Source: Gemmiger formicilis
GTDB lineage: Bacteria; Bacillota; Clostridia; Oscillospirales; Ruminococcaceae
Assembly (NCBI RefSeq): GCF_024462815.1
Contig: NZ_JANGCG010000016.1
Location: 1-59,866, forward strand
DNA: 59,866 nt
Direction: 5' to 3'
In this document: in pieces, positions 33,771 to 42,083 of the stretch
How positions within the stretch are numbered: the first letter of the stretch is position 1
How the letters are laid out: the number at the start of each line of letters is the position of its first letter
Translations under genes and position numbers: made by a program
The notes under the pieces: model-generated
The model's input: the letters and a program-made list of their open reading frames with translations, nothing else
What the model was told of the DNA's origin: nothing
Database searches by the model: none

Positions 33771-36767
33771 ATGGACGAAATCAAAGCACAAAAGAAAGCG
33801 CTGAAAAAAGCCTACAAAAAGGCCAAGCGCAAGACCGTGCTGGCGTGGAAGATTCTGACAATCCTCTGCGCTGTGCTCATGGTCGTATTCATCCCGCTTT
33901 CCAAGGTTCTCACCACCTTCGACAACACGATTGCGGCGTTTGTTGGTGGTACCTTCTGGGAGCTGGAAAATGAGGACCCCAACGCACAGTACTTCACCAG
34001 TGACTTCGCTTCCGCGGAGGAGATGGTGGACTACGGTCTCGTGCTCTGCCAGCAGGTCGAGGCCGAGGGCGCAGCCCTGCTCATGAACAACAACAACGCC
34101 CTGCCGCTTGCCAAGGACGCGAAGGTCAGCACCTTCTCTTCCTCCAGTGTGAACCTGGTCTATGGCGGCACGGGCTCCGGCAACATTGACGCTTCCACCG
34201 CCGACACCCTGCGCACCGCGCTGGAAAAGGTGGGCGCAACCGTCAACCCAACGCTGTGGGACTTCTACACCACCGGTGCCGGTAAGGACTACGCCCGCGC
34301 AGGCAGCGGTACGGTTGCCACCGAGAGCTCTGCTACCGCGGAGGTGCCGTGGGACGTCTACACCGATGAGGTGAAAAACAGCGTGGCCGACTACGGCGAT
34401 GCCGCCATCGTCACCCTCTCCCGCGTCGGCGGCGAGGGCGCAGACCTGTCCTACGGCGAGGTCAACTATCTGGCACTCGACGAGAATGAGAAGGCACTGC
34501 TTGCCAATCTGGCCGAGATGAAGAAGAACGGCCAGATTCAGAAGATTGTTGTGCTCATCAACTCTGCCAATGCCCTGCAGGTCGATTTCCTGAAGGACAA
34601 CGAGTATGACATTGACGCCGCCCTCTGGATTGGCGATGTGGGCATCACCGGCATCAACGCCGTGGCCCAGATTCTGGTCGGCGATGTGAACCCCTCCGGT
34701 AGCCTGGTGGATACCTACTGCTACGATAACTACAGCGCCCCCGCTATGTGGAACTTCACGCCCACCGTCTATGACGGCTATGTTGAGGGCGGCGATGTCC
34801 CCGAAAAGGGCAGCACCTATATGATTTATCAGGAGGGCATCTACGTAGGCTACAAGTACTACGAGACCCGCTATGAGGACTTTGTCACCGGAAGCGGCAA
34901 CGCGGGGGACTACGCCTACAGCGACATTGTGGCCTATCCCTTCGGCTATGGCCTGTCCTACACCGATTTCAGCTACAGCGATATGAACGTGCAGTATAAT
35001 GCCGCCGACGATACCTATGACGTCAGCGTCAAGGTCACGAACACCGGCGCTGTGGCCGGTAAGGAGACCGTGCAGGTCTACGTTCAGAGCCCCTACACCG
35101 AGTATGACAAGGCCAACGGCGTGGAGAAGTCCGCCGTGGCGCTGGTCGGCTTCGGCAAGACTGCCGAGCTGGCCCCCGGTGCAAGCGAGACCGTCAAGAT
35201 GACCGTCAACAAGCGCGACATTGCCAGCTTTGACACCTACGGCGCAGGCACCTACATTCTGGATGCCGGTGACTATTACCTCACCGCCGCTACCGATGCG
35301 CACAACGCTGTGAATAACATTCTGGCAGCCAAGGGCTACACGGTTGCCTCTACCAACGGCAAAATGACCGCCGACGGCAGCGCCGACCTGACCTACAGCT
35401 GGACGGAGGACGCGCTCGACACCACCACCTACTCCACCAGCGAGAACGGCACCGAGATTGTCAACCAGCTGTCCTGTGCCGACCCGAACCTCTATGACGG
35501 CGAGAGCAACACTGTCACGTGGCTGAGCCGCAGTGACTGGAACGGCACTTTGCCCACCGAGACGGTCAAGCTGGTTCTGACTGAACAGCTCAAGAAGGAT
35601 CTGCAGGACGTGCGCTACAACGCCGCCGACTACGAGACGATGAACCTGCCTGCAATGGGCAAAGCTAATGGTGTGACGCTGTATGAGATGATCGGCCTCG
35701 ACTATGACGATCCCAAGTGGGAGAATCTGCTGGACGAGCTGACCTTCGACGAGATGAACACCCTGATTTCCGATGCGTTCCACTGGACGATGCCTGTCAA
35801 GAGCGTCGAGGCTCCCGGCACCCGTGACGAGAACGGCCCGCAGGGTCTGACCGCCAGCCTGCTGGGCAGCGATGCCACCCAGCTGACCGCCACGGCCTTC
35901 ACCTCCGAGGATGTTATGGCCGCCACCTTCAACACCGACCTGATGACCGAGATTGGCAAGGTCATCGGCAACAACTGCCTGCAGGCCGACATCGCCTGTC
36001 TGTACGGCCCCGGCAACAACATCCACCGCACCCCCTATGGCGGCCGTAACTTTGAGTACTACTCCGAGGACGGCTTCCTCTCCGGTATGATGAGCGCCTA
36101 TGAGGTTGCCGCCATTCAGGAGAAGGGTGTTCACGTGGTTATGAAGCACTTTGCGCTGAACGACTGCGAGCAGGACCGCATTGGTCTGGGCGTCTGGCTC
36201 AATGAGCAGGCTGCCCGCGAGGTCTACCTGAAGGCTTTTCAGGCACCCATCGAAGTGGGCAACGGCAACGGTGTTATGATTGCCTACACCCGCTGGGGCG
36301 CTGTCTGGTCCGGTGGTAACGCGGGTCTGGTCAACGGCATCCTGCGCGGCGAGTGGGGCTGTGATGGTATGGTCATCACCGACAACGTGCTGAACGTCTA
36401 CGTCAACGGCCCGGACGGCGTGATGGCCGGTGTGTCCATCTATGACGCTATGATGCCCTACGTGACCGATATGCTGCCGCAGTACCAGAATGACGGCGTT
36501 ATCGTCAACGCAATGCGTGAGGCCTGCCACCACAACCTGTATGCCATTGCCAACAGCTGCGGCATGAACGGTGTGGGCGCAAACACCACCATCAAGGTGG
36601 TCCGCCCGATGGTGATTACGATTGTGATTATCATTGCCTGCGCCGCCGTGTTCTTCTTCCTGCTGGGTCTGGTGCTCTGGATTCTGGGTGCCAAAAAGCT
36701 CCGCAAGACCGAGGAATACAAGGCCTACAAGGACTTCAAGAAGGCAAGCAAAAAGGCTGCACAGTAA
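33771..36767 (+). CDS. Second membrane-anchored, domain-swapped GH3 glycosidase
   Basis: This 998-residue protein has the same swapped order as the GH3 at 7910-10984. The sandwich domain is first (VEAEGAALLMNNNNALPLA; acid/base candidate in RVGGEGADLSYGE), followed by GYGLSYTDF and a fibronectin-like part. The barrel is last, with HVVMKHFALNDCEQDR and nucleophile Asp in GMVITDNVLN. There is a hydrophobic segment at ~22-48 and another at ~945-970, followed by a lysine-rich tail. Both ends are therefore likely inside with the enzyme outside. The start is ATG 33771, behind AAGGAG. It is a lone gene with its own promoter and terminator. The two GH3s differ enough to suggest different substrates. 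Confidence 0.9.
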   Translation: MDEIKAQKKALKKAYKKAKRKTVLAWKILTILCAVLMVVFIPLSKVLTTFDNTIAAFVGGTFWELENEDPNAQYFTSDFASAEEMVDYGLVLCQQVEAEGAALLMNNNNALPLAKDAKVSTFSSSSVNLVYGGTGSGNIDASTADTLRTALEKVGATVNPTLWDFYTTGAGKDYARAGSGTVATESSATAEVPWDVYTDEVKNSVADYGDAAIVTLSRVGGEGADLSYGEVNYLALDENEKALLANLAEMKKNGQIQKIVVLINSANALQVDFLKDNEYDIDAALWIGDVGITGINAVAQILVGDVNPSGSLVDTYCYDNYSAPAMWNFTPTVYDGYVEGGDVPEKGSTYMIYQEGIYVGYKYYETRYEDFVTGSGNAGDYAYSDIVAYPFGYGLSYTDFSYSDMNVQYNAADDTYDVSVKVTNTGAVAGKETVQVYVQSPYTEYDKANGVEKSAVALVGFGKTAELAPGASETVKMTVNKRDIASFDTYGAGTYILDAGDYYLTAATDAHNAVNNILAAKGYTVASTNGKMTADGSADLTYSWTEDALDTTTYSTSENGTEIVNQLSCADPNLYDGESNTVTWLSRSDWNGTLPTETVKLVLTEQLKKDLQDVRYNAADYETMNLPAMGKANGVTLYEMIGLDYDDPKWENLLDELTFDEMNTLISDAFHWTMPVKSVEAPGTRDENGPQGLTASLLGSDATQLTATAFTSEDVMAATFNTDLMTEIGKVIGNNCLQADIACLYGPGNNIHRTPYGGRNFEYYSEDGFLSGMMSAYEVAAIQEKGVHVVMKHFALNDCEQDRIGLGVWLNEQAAREVYLKAFQAPIEVGNGNGVMIAYTRWGAVWSGGNAGLVNGILRGEWGCDGMVITDNVLNVYVNGPDGVMAGVSIYDAMMPYVTDMLPQYQNDGVIVNAMREACHHNLYAIANSCGMNGVGANTTIKVVRPMVITIVIIIACAAVFFFLLGLVLWILGAKKLRKTEEYKAYKDFKKASKKAAQ

Positions 36768-36824
36768 AATACGAGCCGCGGTATGATTTGAGTAAAGTCG
36801 TAAAGAGGCGAGATATGTAAGAAA

Positions 36825-36863
36825 ATTCCCCTGACTGCTGTATATAAGGCAGTCGGGGGAATT
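36825..36863 (+). terminator. Terminator of the second GH3
   Basis: Arms AAATTCCCCTGACTGC and GGCAGTCGGGGGAATTTT form a long hairpin ending in a T-run. Confidence 0.9.
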
Positions 36864-36969
36864 TTGCATAGATGCCACTGTATAAATTTGCACAAGCCCT
36901 TGTATTTCGCTGGTATTTGTGGTACTGTCAATAATACGTTGCCGAATAAATCCTCCACTGAGAGGCCTT

Positions 36970-37059
36970 ATGCAGCCTACAACCGTTACCGACATTGAGA
37001 TGGCGCTCGGTGAGGAGCGCCGCACCATTGATGATTTGTTCAATATGTTGTTTTCCTAA
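36970..37059 (+). other. Short reading frame upstream of pnuC (29 codons)
   Basis: ATG to TAA encoding MQPTTVTDIEMALGEERRTI and then DDLFNMLFS. The composition looks protein-like and it may be the tail of a lost gene, but I recognise no family and see no ribosome site. It lies in the ~240-base gap between the GH3 terminator and pnuC. Confidence 0.3.
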
Positions 37060-37101
37060 ACCGGAACGGAACCGGCAAACACTTTCCATAAGGAGATTTG
37101 A

Positions 37102-37779
37102 ATGAGCAATCCGATAAAAGATTTGACCCGCAAGGAATGGATGTTGTGGCTGGGGTCCTTGTGCATTGTGATACTTTCAAACACGCTGACAGAAAATATG
37201 GACATTCTGACACTGGTTGCCGCGTGTGTTGGCATCACGTCCCTGATTTTTGCCGCAAAAGGAAACGTATGGGCGCAGATTTTAATGGTGGTGTTCAGCG
37301 TTCTGTACGGCATCATTTCATGGAGATTCCATTACTGGGGTGAAATGATAACCTATCTGGGCATGGCCCTGCCAATGGCGGTGTGGTCAACGATTACATG
37401 GATAAAGAATCCTGCGCCAAACGGAAAAGAAGTTGCCATTCAAAAGCTCAAACCCCGGCACATCCTTGGCGTAATCGTTTTTGCGGCAGTGGCAACGTGT
37501 TTATTTTACCGGATTCTGGATGCACTGAACACGCCGCATATCCTGTTCAGCACAATTTCCATTGCAACAAGTGTGCTGGCGGCAACACTTACCATGCTGC
37601 GCTCGTCCTATTATGCGCTGGGCTATGCGTCCAACGATATTGTCCTGATTATACTGTGGACGCTGGCCTCCATGGAAAACCCGATATATATTCCGGTGGT
37701 GGTCAATTTTGCGATTTTCTTTTTCAACGATATGTACGGCTTTCTGTGCTGGAAAAGAAGAGAAAAGATAAGCTGCTGA
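37102..37779 (+). CDS. pnuC: PnuC-like nicotinamide riboside transporter
   Basis: This 225-residue protein has about seven membrane helices and the PnuC-type stretches YWGEMITYLGMALPMAVWS and NDIVLIILWTLAS. PnuC proteins move nicotinamide riboside by facilitated diffusion; relatives (PnuT, PnuX) carry thiamine or riboflavin. Thiamine genes lie 1-5 kb away, but no TPP riboswitch precedes this gene, so substrate choice stays open. ATG 37102 follows AAGGAG. Confidence 0.8.
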   Translation: MSNPIKDLTRKEWMLWLGSLCIVILSNTLTENMDILTLVAACVGITSLIFAAKGNVWAQILMVVFSVLYGIISWRFHYWGEMITYLGMALPMAVWSTITWIKNPAPNGKEVAIQKLKPRHILGVIVFAAVATCLFYRILDALNTPHILFSTISIATSVLAATLTMLRSSYYALGYASNDIVLIILWTLASMENPIYIPVVVNFAIFFFNDMYGFLCWKRREKISC

Positions 37780-37826
37780 TTTTCAATTTATAACAAGCGG
37801 CGGGTTCCGGCCCGCTGCAACCTGTA

Positions 37827-37855
37827 AGAGGGGGGCACCGTAGGGTGTCCTCTTT
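37827..37855 (+). terminator. Terminator of pnuC
   Basis: AGAGG...CACC pairs with GGGTG...CCTCT across GTA, followed by TTTT. Confidence 0.6.
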
Positions 37856-38019
37856 TGCGTTATAGTGATATTGACAATATCATTGTGCGGTGTTGCCATA
37901 GGATTACAATTATTGAAAGATGTTTCCATTGCTTTGACCCTGTTAGCAAAGTTGCGTATAAATGCAAGTGACAGGGAACAGAGAAGCAGAAAAAGCAGGG
38001 TATCTAAATGCAATTTACA

Positions 38020-38051
38020 ATATTTCGCTAAATCGATGTTTAGCGAAATAT
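38020..38051. other. Perfect inverted repeat with dif-like 11-6-11 geometry
   Basis: Left arm ATTTCGCTAAA, spacer TCGATG, right arm TTTAGCGAAAT; the symmetry extends to 13 bases per side. It sits in a ~315-base gene-free gap (37780-38096) and lacks a T-run, so it is not an obvious terminator. Tyrosine recombinases such as XerC/XerD use two 11-base arms around a 6-base centre. A plasmid resolution or integration site is a possibility. Confidence 0.45.
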
Positions 38052-38096
38052 AGGGGGGCGGCTTAAAGAATTCCTAACCGAATTGTCAAAGCTGTG

Positions 38097-38516
38097 TCAA
38101 AGCAAAGCTCTTTCCTGTTTCAGCGGGCACTCTTGAGTGCCGAAAGCGATTTTTCCGTGCAGCTTATGATTGAACGCCATACAGGGCAGGCAGTTTTTTT
38201 GCAGGTTGCAGCTTTTGCACGGCTCCTGCGGGTTATGCGCGGCGGTGGGGGGCACTGGGCAGCTGGTGCGAGGAATCCGGCTTGAACACATCACCGAAAG
38301 CGCCGACACCTTATATGTTTCACACAAGGTAATCCTATTGGCAAAATCATCGGCGTTGTTGCTATGCATCACCCAGTTGCTATGCACGCCGTCAAATGCC
38401 ATATCGCGCAGAAGTTCCAGCACATGAATCGCCAGCTCGTACCCATCGCGGTTTTTTGAGCCAATCTTTTTTGTGCTGCCGTTCAGCGAAACAAAAATGC
38501 CCCCTACCCCGGCCAA
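38097..38516 (-). pseudogene. Radical SAM/SPASM protein remnant
   Basis: The minus-strand frame keeps a middle piece of a radical SAM enzyme (ISLNGST-like FVSLNGSTKKIGSK, then NWVMHSNNADDF). It runs through an unrelated stretch (SSRIPRTSCPVPPTAAHNP) and ends with a SPASM-type cysteine cluster (CKSCNLQKNCLPCMAFNHKL and CPLK). The CxxxCxxC radical SAM site at the N-terminus and most of the barrel are missing, and the central part looks frame-shifted and deleted. Intact relatives mature peptides. No precursor peptide is visible. Confidence 0.7.
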
Positions 38517-38566
38517 AACGGGTTTTTCGTAATAAGTTCATGCAAAAATACGGTTTAGCCGAGCCA

Positions 38567-39373
38567 TTACATCGACGCTTCGTCCAGCAGGGCCACACGG
38601 AAGCTGGCGCTGCCGCGGCATTGGGCAGCTGCTGCGGCGGCGCAGGACTTCCAAAACGTGGCTGCGTGGCGGGCGGAGGCCAAAGCGTCATGCTCCACCG
38701 CGGCAAACGCACCGCACAGCACCGACAGCATACAGCCTGCGCCGGTGACGCGCCGCATCAGCGGACTGCCGCCGCGTACAGTGTACACCGTATGGCCATC
38801 GGTAACCAAATCCTCCTCGCCGGAGAGCAACACAACCGTGCCGAGCTGAGCAGCCAATGCCTTGGCGCAGGCTGCAGCATCCGTGGGCGCGGTCAGGCTG
38901 TCCACACCGTGCTCCACTGCGGCAAAATCAGATGGTACAGGGTCTGCGGTTTCCTCGGTTGCGTTGGCGGAAACTTCTCGGCCGCTTGTAAGCAAAGCGG
39001 CCGCCTCACCGTAATTGACCCGGACAATCGTGGGATGTACCTGCTGTAAAAGAACACGTATCTGCGCCAGCCGCCATGAGCTGGCACCTACGCCCACCGG
39101 GTCCAGCACCACCGGCACACCGCGCCGGTTAGCTGTACTACCCGCAAGGCGTGCGGCGGTGAAATTGGCTTCATTGGGTGTGCCGGTGTTCAGTACCACC
39201 GCATCGGCAAGGGCGGCAATCTCTGCCATCTCCTGCGGCGCTTGCGCCATGATGGGGCTTGCCCCTACGGCCAGTGCTAAATTGGCACAATCATTTGACG
39301 TAACTACGTTGGATATACAGTGCAGCAGCGGTTGGCGGCTGCGGATGGCAGCGCGTGCTTCTTCGCAGGTCAT
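38567..39373 (-). CDS. thiM: Hydroxyethylthiazole kinase
   Basis: This 268-residue ribokinase-fold enzyme phosphorylates the thiazole part of thiamine. Signatures are LHCISNVVTSNDCANLALAV near the N-terminus (family usually ...NFVTxN...), LDPVGVGAS, and the ATP/anion site RVTGAGCMLSVLCGAFAAV. The start ATG 39373 lies 11 bases after thiW, with GAAAGAGG as ribosome site. With ThiW (thiazole uptake) upstream in the same TPP-controlled transcript, the pair forms a thiazole salvage unit. Confidence 0.95.
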   Translation of the reverse strand: MTCEEARAAIRSRQPLLHCISNVVTSNDCANLALAVGASPIMAQAPQEMAEIAALADAVVLNTGTPNEANFTAARLAGSTANRRGVPVVLDPVGVGASSWRLAQIRVLLQQVHPTIVRVNYGEAAALLTSGREVSANATEETADPVPSDFAAVEHGVDSLTAPTDAAACAKALAAQLGTVVLLSGEEDLVTDGHTVYTVRGGSPLMRRVTGAGCMLSVLCGAFAAVEHDALASARHAATFWKSCAAAAAAQCRGSASFRVALLDEASM

Positions 39374-39384
39374 GCGTTCCTCTT

Positions 39385-39900
39385 TCAGCGGGCAAGGCTT
39401 GCCTGCATTTTTTTCAGAGTACTGTTCTTTTCCAGTGCAATGAGCACCACACCGGCGATGATGGAGCCACCCACCGTGGACACAAGAAACGGCACAATAT
39501 AGGCGTAAAAGGCGATATCGCCCGCGGCCTTGCCCATCAGGAACACCGCCACAGGCCATGCCAACAGTCCGCCGATGATGCCGGTGCCAAAGACCTCGCC
39601 CGCTAAAGTGGCCAGCAAATTCTTCGTCTTATGGTACAAAATTCCGCAAAGCAGCGCGCCACACATACTGCCCGGGAAGGCCATCAGGCTGCCAAGGCCC
39701 AGCAGATTGCGCAACAGGCTTGCCACAAAAGCCACGGCCACGCCATACCACGGGCCCAGCAGCACGGCGCACAGCACGTTGACCATATGCTGTACCGGCG
39801 CGCACTTGCTGCCGAACACCGGGAACGAGAACATACTGCCTACAACGGCCACTGCACATAATACGCCGGCCAACGCGATTTTTTTTGTATTTGTTTTCAT
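39385..39900 (-). CDS. thiW: ThiW, thiazole-specific ECF transporter S component
   Basis: This 171-residue protein has five or six membrane helices and begins MKTNTKKIALAGVLCAVAVV, with the family stretch APVQHMVNVLCAVLLGPWYG. S components bind the vitamin piece and need a shared energising module (EcfA/A'/T), which is not on this plasmid and would come from the chromosome. The start at 39900 follows AAAAGGAGA; the longer frame runs into the leader. It is preceded by a TPP riboswitch and a second TPP-like element. Confidence 0.95.
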   Translation of the reverse strand: MKTNTKKIALAGVLCAVAVVGSMFSFPVFGSKCAPVQHMVNVLCAVLLGPWYGVAVAFVASLLRNLLGLGSLMAFPGSMCGALLCGILYHKTKNLLATLAGEVFGTGIIGGLLAWPVAVFLMGKAAGDIAFYAYIVPFLVSTVGGSIIAGVVLIALEKNSTLKKMQASLAR

Positions 39901-39959
39901 TTTGGGTCTCCTTTTCCTTGTAAATGCGACATGAAAAAGCGGAAGAGCCGCCGCCAAAA

Positions 39960-40075
39960 CCGCGCACAGCTCCCGCACGGGCCCACTGCACCCCGGATAC
40001 ATGGGTGCATGGTGGTCGGTCGAAGCTCACTGGCTTCCTCTCACGCCGGAACACGGCTTCCCATCGCGGACACTG
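39960..40075 (-). ncRNA. Degenerate second TPP-riboswitch-like element in the thiW leader
   Basis: On the minus strand, GGGAAGCC...GGC then GTGAGAGGAAGC, six bases and GCTTCGACC match the 5' half of the intact riboswitch upstream (same GAGAGGAAGC and GCTTCGACC blocks). The 3' half lacks the ACCTGAT...GGATAATGCC core. It has instead a TGCACCC...GGGGTGCA hairpin. It may be a decayed duplicate or an altered ligand-binding element. Confidence 0.5.
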
Positions 40076-40147
40076 CAAAGGCCCAGGGCGCTCCCCCTCG
40101 GCCCGCGGATTCTGACGGTCTATCTCTTCCCTTCTCCCAAAATTTCA

Positions 40148-40182
40148 AAAATAAAAGCAGGGTGCCGATGGGTAGCCCTGCA
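40148..40182 (-). terminator. Riboswitch-controlled terminator in the thiW leader
   Basis: GCAGGG and CCCTGC arms (40181-40157 on the minus strand) followed by TTTTATTTTT, directly after the intact TPP riboswitch. Confidence 0.85.
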
Positions 40183-40199
40183 AAAAAAGACGGTATTGA

Positions 40200-40287
40200 G
40201 TCCTTCCTACGGTGGCATAATCCACATCAGGTCAAAGGGTCGAAGCGGTGTGCTTCCTCTCAGCCGGACCTCCGGCTCCCCTGTTCT
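40200..40287 (-). ncRNA. TPP riboswitch upstream of thiW-thiM
   Basis: Minus-strand sequence GGGGAGCC, GGCTGAGAGGAAGC, GACCCTTTGACCTGATGTGG and TTATGCCACCGTAGGAAGGA in order matches the thi-box consensus, including CTGAGA and ACCTGAT. A terminator follows, so TPP should stop transcription of the thiazole salvage genes. Confidence 0.95.
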
Positions 40288-40295
40288 TACCACGT

Positions 40296-40324
40296 ATGGT
40301 ACACCTTTGCGCCGGGGTTGTCAA
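40296..40324 (-). promoter_or_regulatory. Promoter of thiW-thiM
   Basis: Minus strand: TTGACA (40324-40319), a 17-base spacer, then TACCAT (40301-40296), just ahead of the riboswitch. Confidence 0.8.
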
Positions 40325-40331
40325 GTGCCGC

Positions 40332-40359
40332 TTGCATTTTTGCCTTGGCGGGGGTATAG
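40332..40359 (+). promoter_or_regulatory. Promoter of thiE
   Basis: TTGCAT (40332-40337), a 16-base spacer, then TATAGT (40354-40359). It is divergent from the thiW promoter, and no riboswitch lies between it and thiE. Confidence 0.7.
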
Positions 40360-40391
40360 TGGTAGCAAACAACCCCAAGGAGGCTCTTTTT

Positions 40392-41024
40392 ATGAAAGTT
40401 TTGCCCGAACAGCTGCGGCTGTATGCCGTGACCGACAGCCGCCATCTGCAGGGGCGCACCCTGCTGGAAACCGTCTCTGCCGCGCTGGACGGCGGGGCCA
40501 CCTTTGTGCAGCTGCGCGACAAGGACTGCTCCCCCGCGGAGCTTCTGGCTGAGGCCCGCGCGCTGGCAGCGCTCTGCCACACCCGCGGTGTACCCTTTGT
40601 GGTGGATGATGATGTAGAGGTAGCACTTGCGTCCGGTGCGGACGGTGTCCATGTGGGGCAGAGCGATATGGCTGCCCGCCGCGCCCGCGCCCTGCTGGGG
40701 CCGGACAAAATTCTTGGCGTATCAGCGCATAACGCCGCCGAAGCCCTGGCGGCACAGGCGGACGGTGCGGACTACCTTGGCTGTGGCGCGGCGTTTGTGA
40801 CCGGCACCAAGCTGGATGCGCACCCGGTCACCGCCGAGACGATGACCGCCGTGACCCACGCCGTGACCATCCCGGTGGTAGCCATCGGCGGCATTGACGC
40901 GGGAAATATCCTGCAGCTGCAGGGCCGGGGCCTGGCCGGTGTGGCCGTTGTCAGCGCAATTTTTTCTGCCCGTGACCCCGCGCAAGCCAGCCGCGAATTG
41001 CGCGCATTGAGCGAGAAGCTGTAA
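40392..41024 (+). CDS. thiE: Thiamine-phosphate synthase
   Basis: This 210-residue TIM-barrel enzyme joins the pyrimidine (HMP-PP) and thiazole-phosphate halves of thiamine. Signatures are LRLYAVTDSRHLQG, FVQLRDKDCSPAELL, DDDVEVALASGADGVHVGQS and IPVVAIGGIDAGN. The start is ATG 40392, eight bases after AAGGAGG; the longer open frame upstream is leader. It is placed between the thiazole (thiW-thiM) and pyrimidine (thiD-cytX) salvage operons, so the plasmid carries the complete last steps of thiamine-phosphate salvage. Confidence 0.97.
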   Translation: MKVLPEQLRLYAVTDSRHLQGRTLLETVSAALDGGATFVQLRDKDCSPAELLAEARALAALCHTRGVPFVVDDDVEVALASGADGVHVGQSDMAARRARALLGPDKILGVSAHNAAEALAAQADGADYLGCGAAFVTGTKLDAHPVTAETMTAVTHAVTIPVVAIGGIDAGNILQLQGRGLAGVAVVSAIFSARDPAQASRELRALSEKL

Positions 41025-41041
41025 GCAGCGGAAAATTTATC

Positions 41042-41070
41042 TTGCAAATGCCGAGCAGCTGTGCTACTAT
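41042..41070 (+). promoter_or_regulatory. Promoter of thiD-cytX
   Basis: TTGCAA (41042-41047), a 17-base spacer, then TACTAT (41065-41070), directly before the riboswitch. Confidence 0.75.
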
Positions 41071-41081
41071 ATTTTTGTACA

Positions 41082-41166
41082 AAGGGGAGCTTGCGTCAAG
41101 CAGGCTGAGAGTGGGCTGTGTTGCCCTGACCCGTAACCTGATTTGGATAATGCCAACGTAGGGAGA
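41082..41166 (+). ncRNA. TPP riboswitch upstream of thiD-cytX
   Basis: AGGGGAGC, GGCTGAGAGTGGGC, TGACCCGTAACCTGATTTGG and ATAATGCCAACGTAGGGA follow the thi-box consensus closely, including the core CTGAGA and ACCTGAT...GGATAATGCC. A strong terminator follows. Confidence 0.97.
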
Positions 41167-41179
41167 TACAGCGCTACCA

Positions 41180-41218
41180 GTGCGGGTGTGCCCTATTTGG
41201 CACATCCGCACTTTTTTG
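41180..41218 (+). terminator. Riboswitch-controlled terminator before thiD
   Basis: GTGCGGGTGTGCC and GGCACATCCGCAC arms followed by TTTTTTG. TPP binding should favour this hairpin and shut off thiD-cytX. Confidence 0.9.
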
Positions 41219-41285
41219 CGGTACATTGGGGGCACCACCTTGTGCCGCGTTACAAAACTTGCTGTACAGAAAGGAAGCATAATCA

Positions 41286-42083
41286 ATGAGAACAGCATTG
41301 ACCATTGCTGGAAGCGATTCCAGCGGAGGCGCCGGAATTCAGGCAGACATCAAGACCATGACCGCCAACGGCGTTTTTGCCATGAGCGCTATCACGGCCC
41401 TGACCGCCCAGAACACCACCGGCGTGACCGACATCTTCGAGACAACCCCGCATTTTCTGGCCGAGCAGCTGGATGCCGTCTTTACCGACATCCGCCCTGA
41501 TGCTGTGAAAATCGGCATGGTATCCTCGGCAGCGCTGATTGAGACCATCGCCGCAAAGCTGAAGGAATACAATGCAGCGCATATTGTTGTGGACCCCGTT
41601 ATGGTGGCCACCTCCGGCGCAAAGCTGCTGCGGGATGATGCCGTGACCGCCCTGTGCAAGAACCTTCTGCCACTGGCAGAGGTGCTGACCCCCAACATCC
41701 CGGAGGCGGAGATTCTGGCCGAAATGCCGATTCACAACGCATCCGATATGGAGCAGGCCGCCAAGGCCATCAGCGAGCGCTACGGCTGTGCGGTGCTCTG
41801 CAAGGGCGGGCACCAGATTAACGATGCCGATGATCTGCTCTGGCGGGACGGTGCAGGCCAGTGGTTCCGCGGCCGCCGCATTGATAACCCCAACACCCAC
41901 GGCACCGGCTGCACGCTGTCCAGCGCCATTGCCTCCAACCTGGCAAAGGGGTATGACCTGACCACCTCGGTCGAGCGCGCCAAGGCGTACATCTCCGGCG
42001 CGCTGGCCGCCATGCTGGATCTGGGCCACGGCTCCGGCCCGATGAACCATATGTTCGCGCTCAAGGGGGATTTTGTCGAATGA
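41286..42083 (+). CDS. thiD: Hydroxymethylpyrimidine / phosphomethylpyrimidine kinase
   Basis: This 265-residue ribokinase-fold enzyme phosphorylates HMP twice to give the pyrimidine donor for ThiE. Signatures are ALTIAGSDSSGGAGIQADIK, VVDPVMVATSGAKLL, LTPNIPEAEIL, and the anion site NTHGTGCTLSSAIA. The ATG follows GAAAGGAAG. It is controlled by the TPP riboswitch at 41082-41166 and overlaps cytX by four bases, so uptake and phosphorylation of HMP are coupled. Confidence 0.97.
   Translation: MRTALTIAGSDSSGGAGIQADIKTMTANGVFAMSAITALTAQNTTGVTDIFETTPHFLAEQLDAVFTDIRPDAVKIGMVSSAALIETIAAKLKEYNAAHIVVDPVMVATSGAKLLRDDAVTALCKNLLPLAEVLTPNIPEAEILAEMPIHNASDMEQAAKAISERYGCAVLCKGGHQINDADDLLWRDGAGQWFRGRRIDNPNTHGTGCTLSSAIASNLAKGYDLTTSVERAKAYISGALAAMLDLGHGSGPMNHMFALKGDFVE

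Noticed and set aside
39960..40075. Cobalamin riboswitch before thiW
   Set aside because: Pieces such as GGGAAG and AAGCCAG look cobalamin-like. But the adjacent GAGAGGAAGC/GCTTCGACC blocks match the neighbouring TPP riboswitch much better, and thiW is a thiamine gene.
40392..41024. A TPP riboswitch controlling thiE directly
   Set aside because: Between the thiE promoter (40332-40359) and its ATG there are only about 30 bases. The nearest riboswitch is on the opposite strand.
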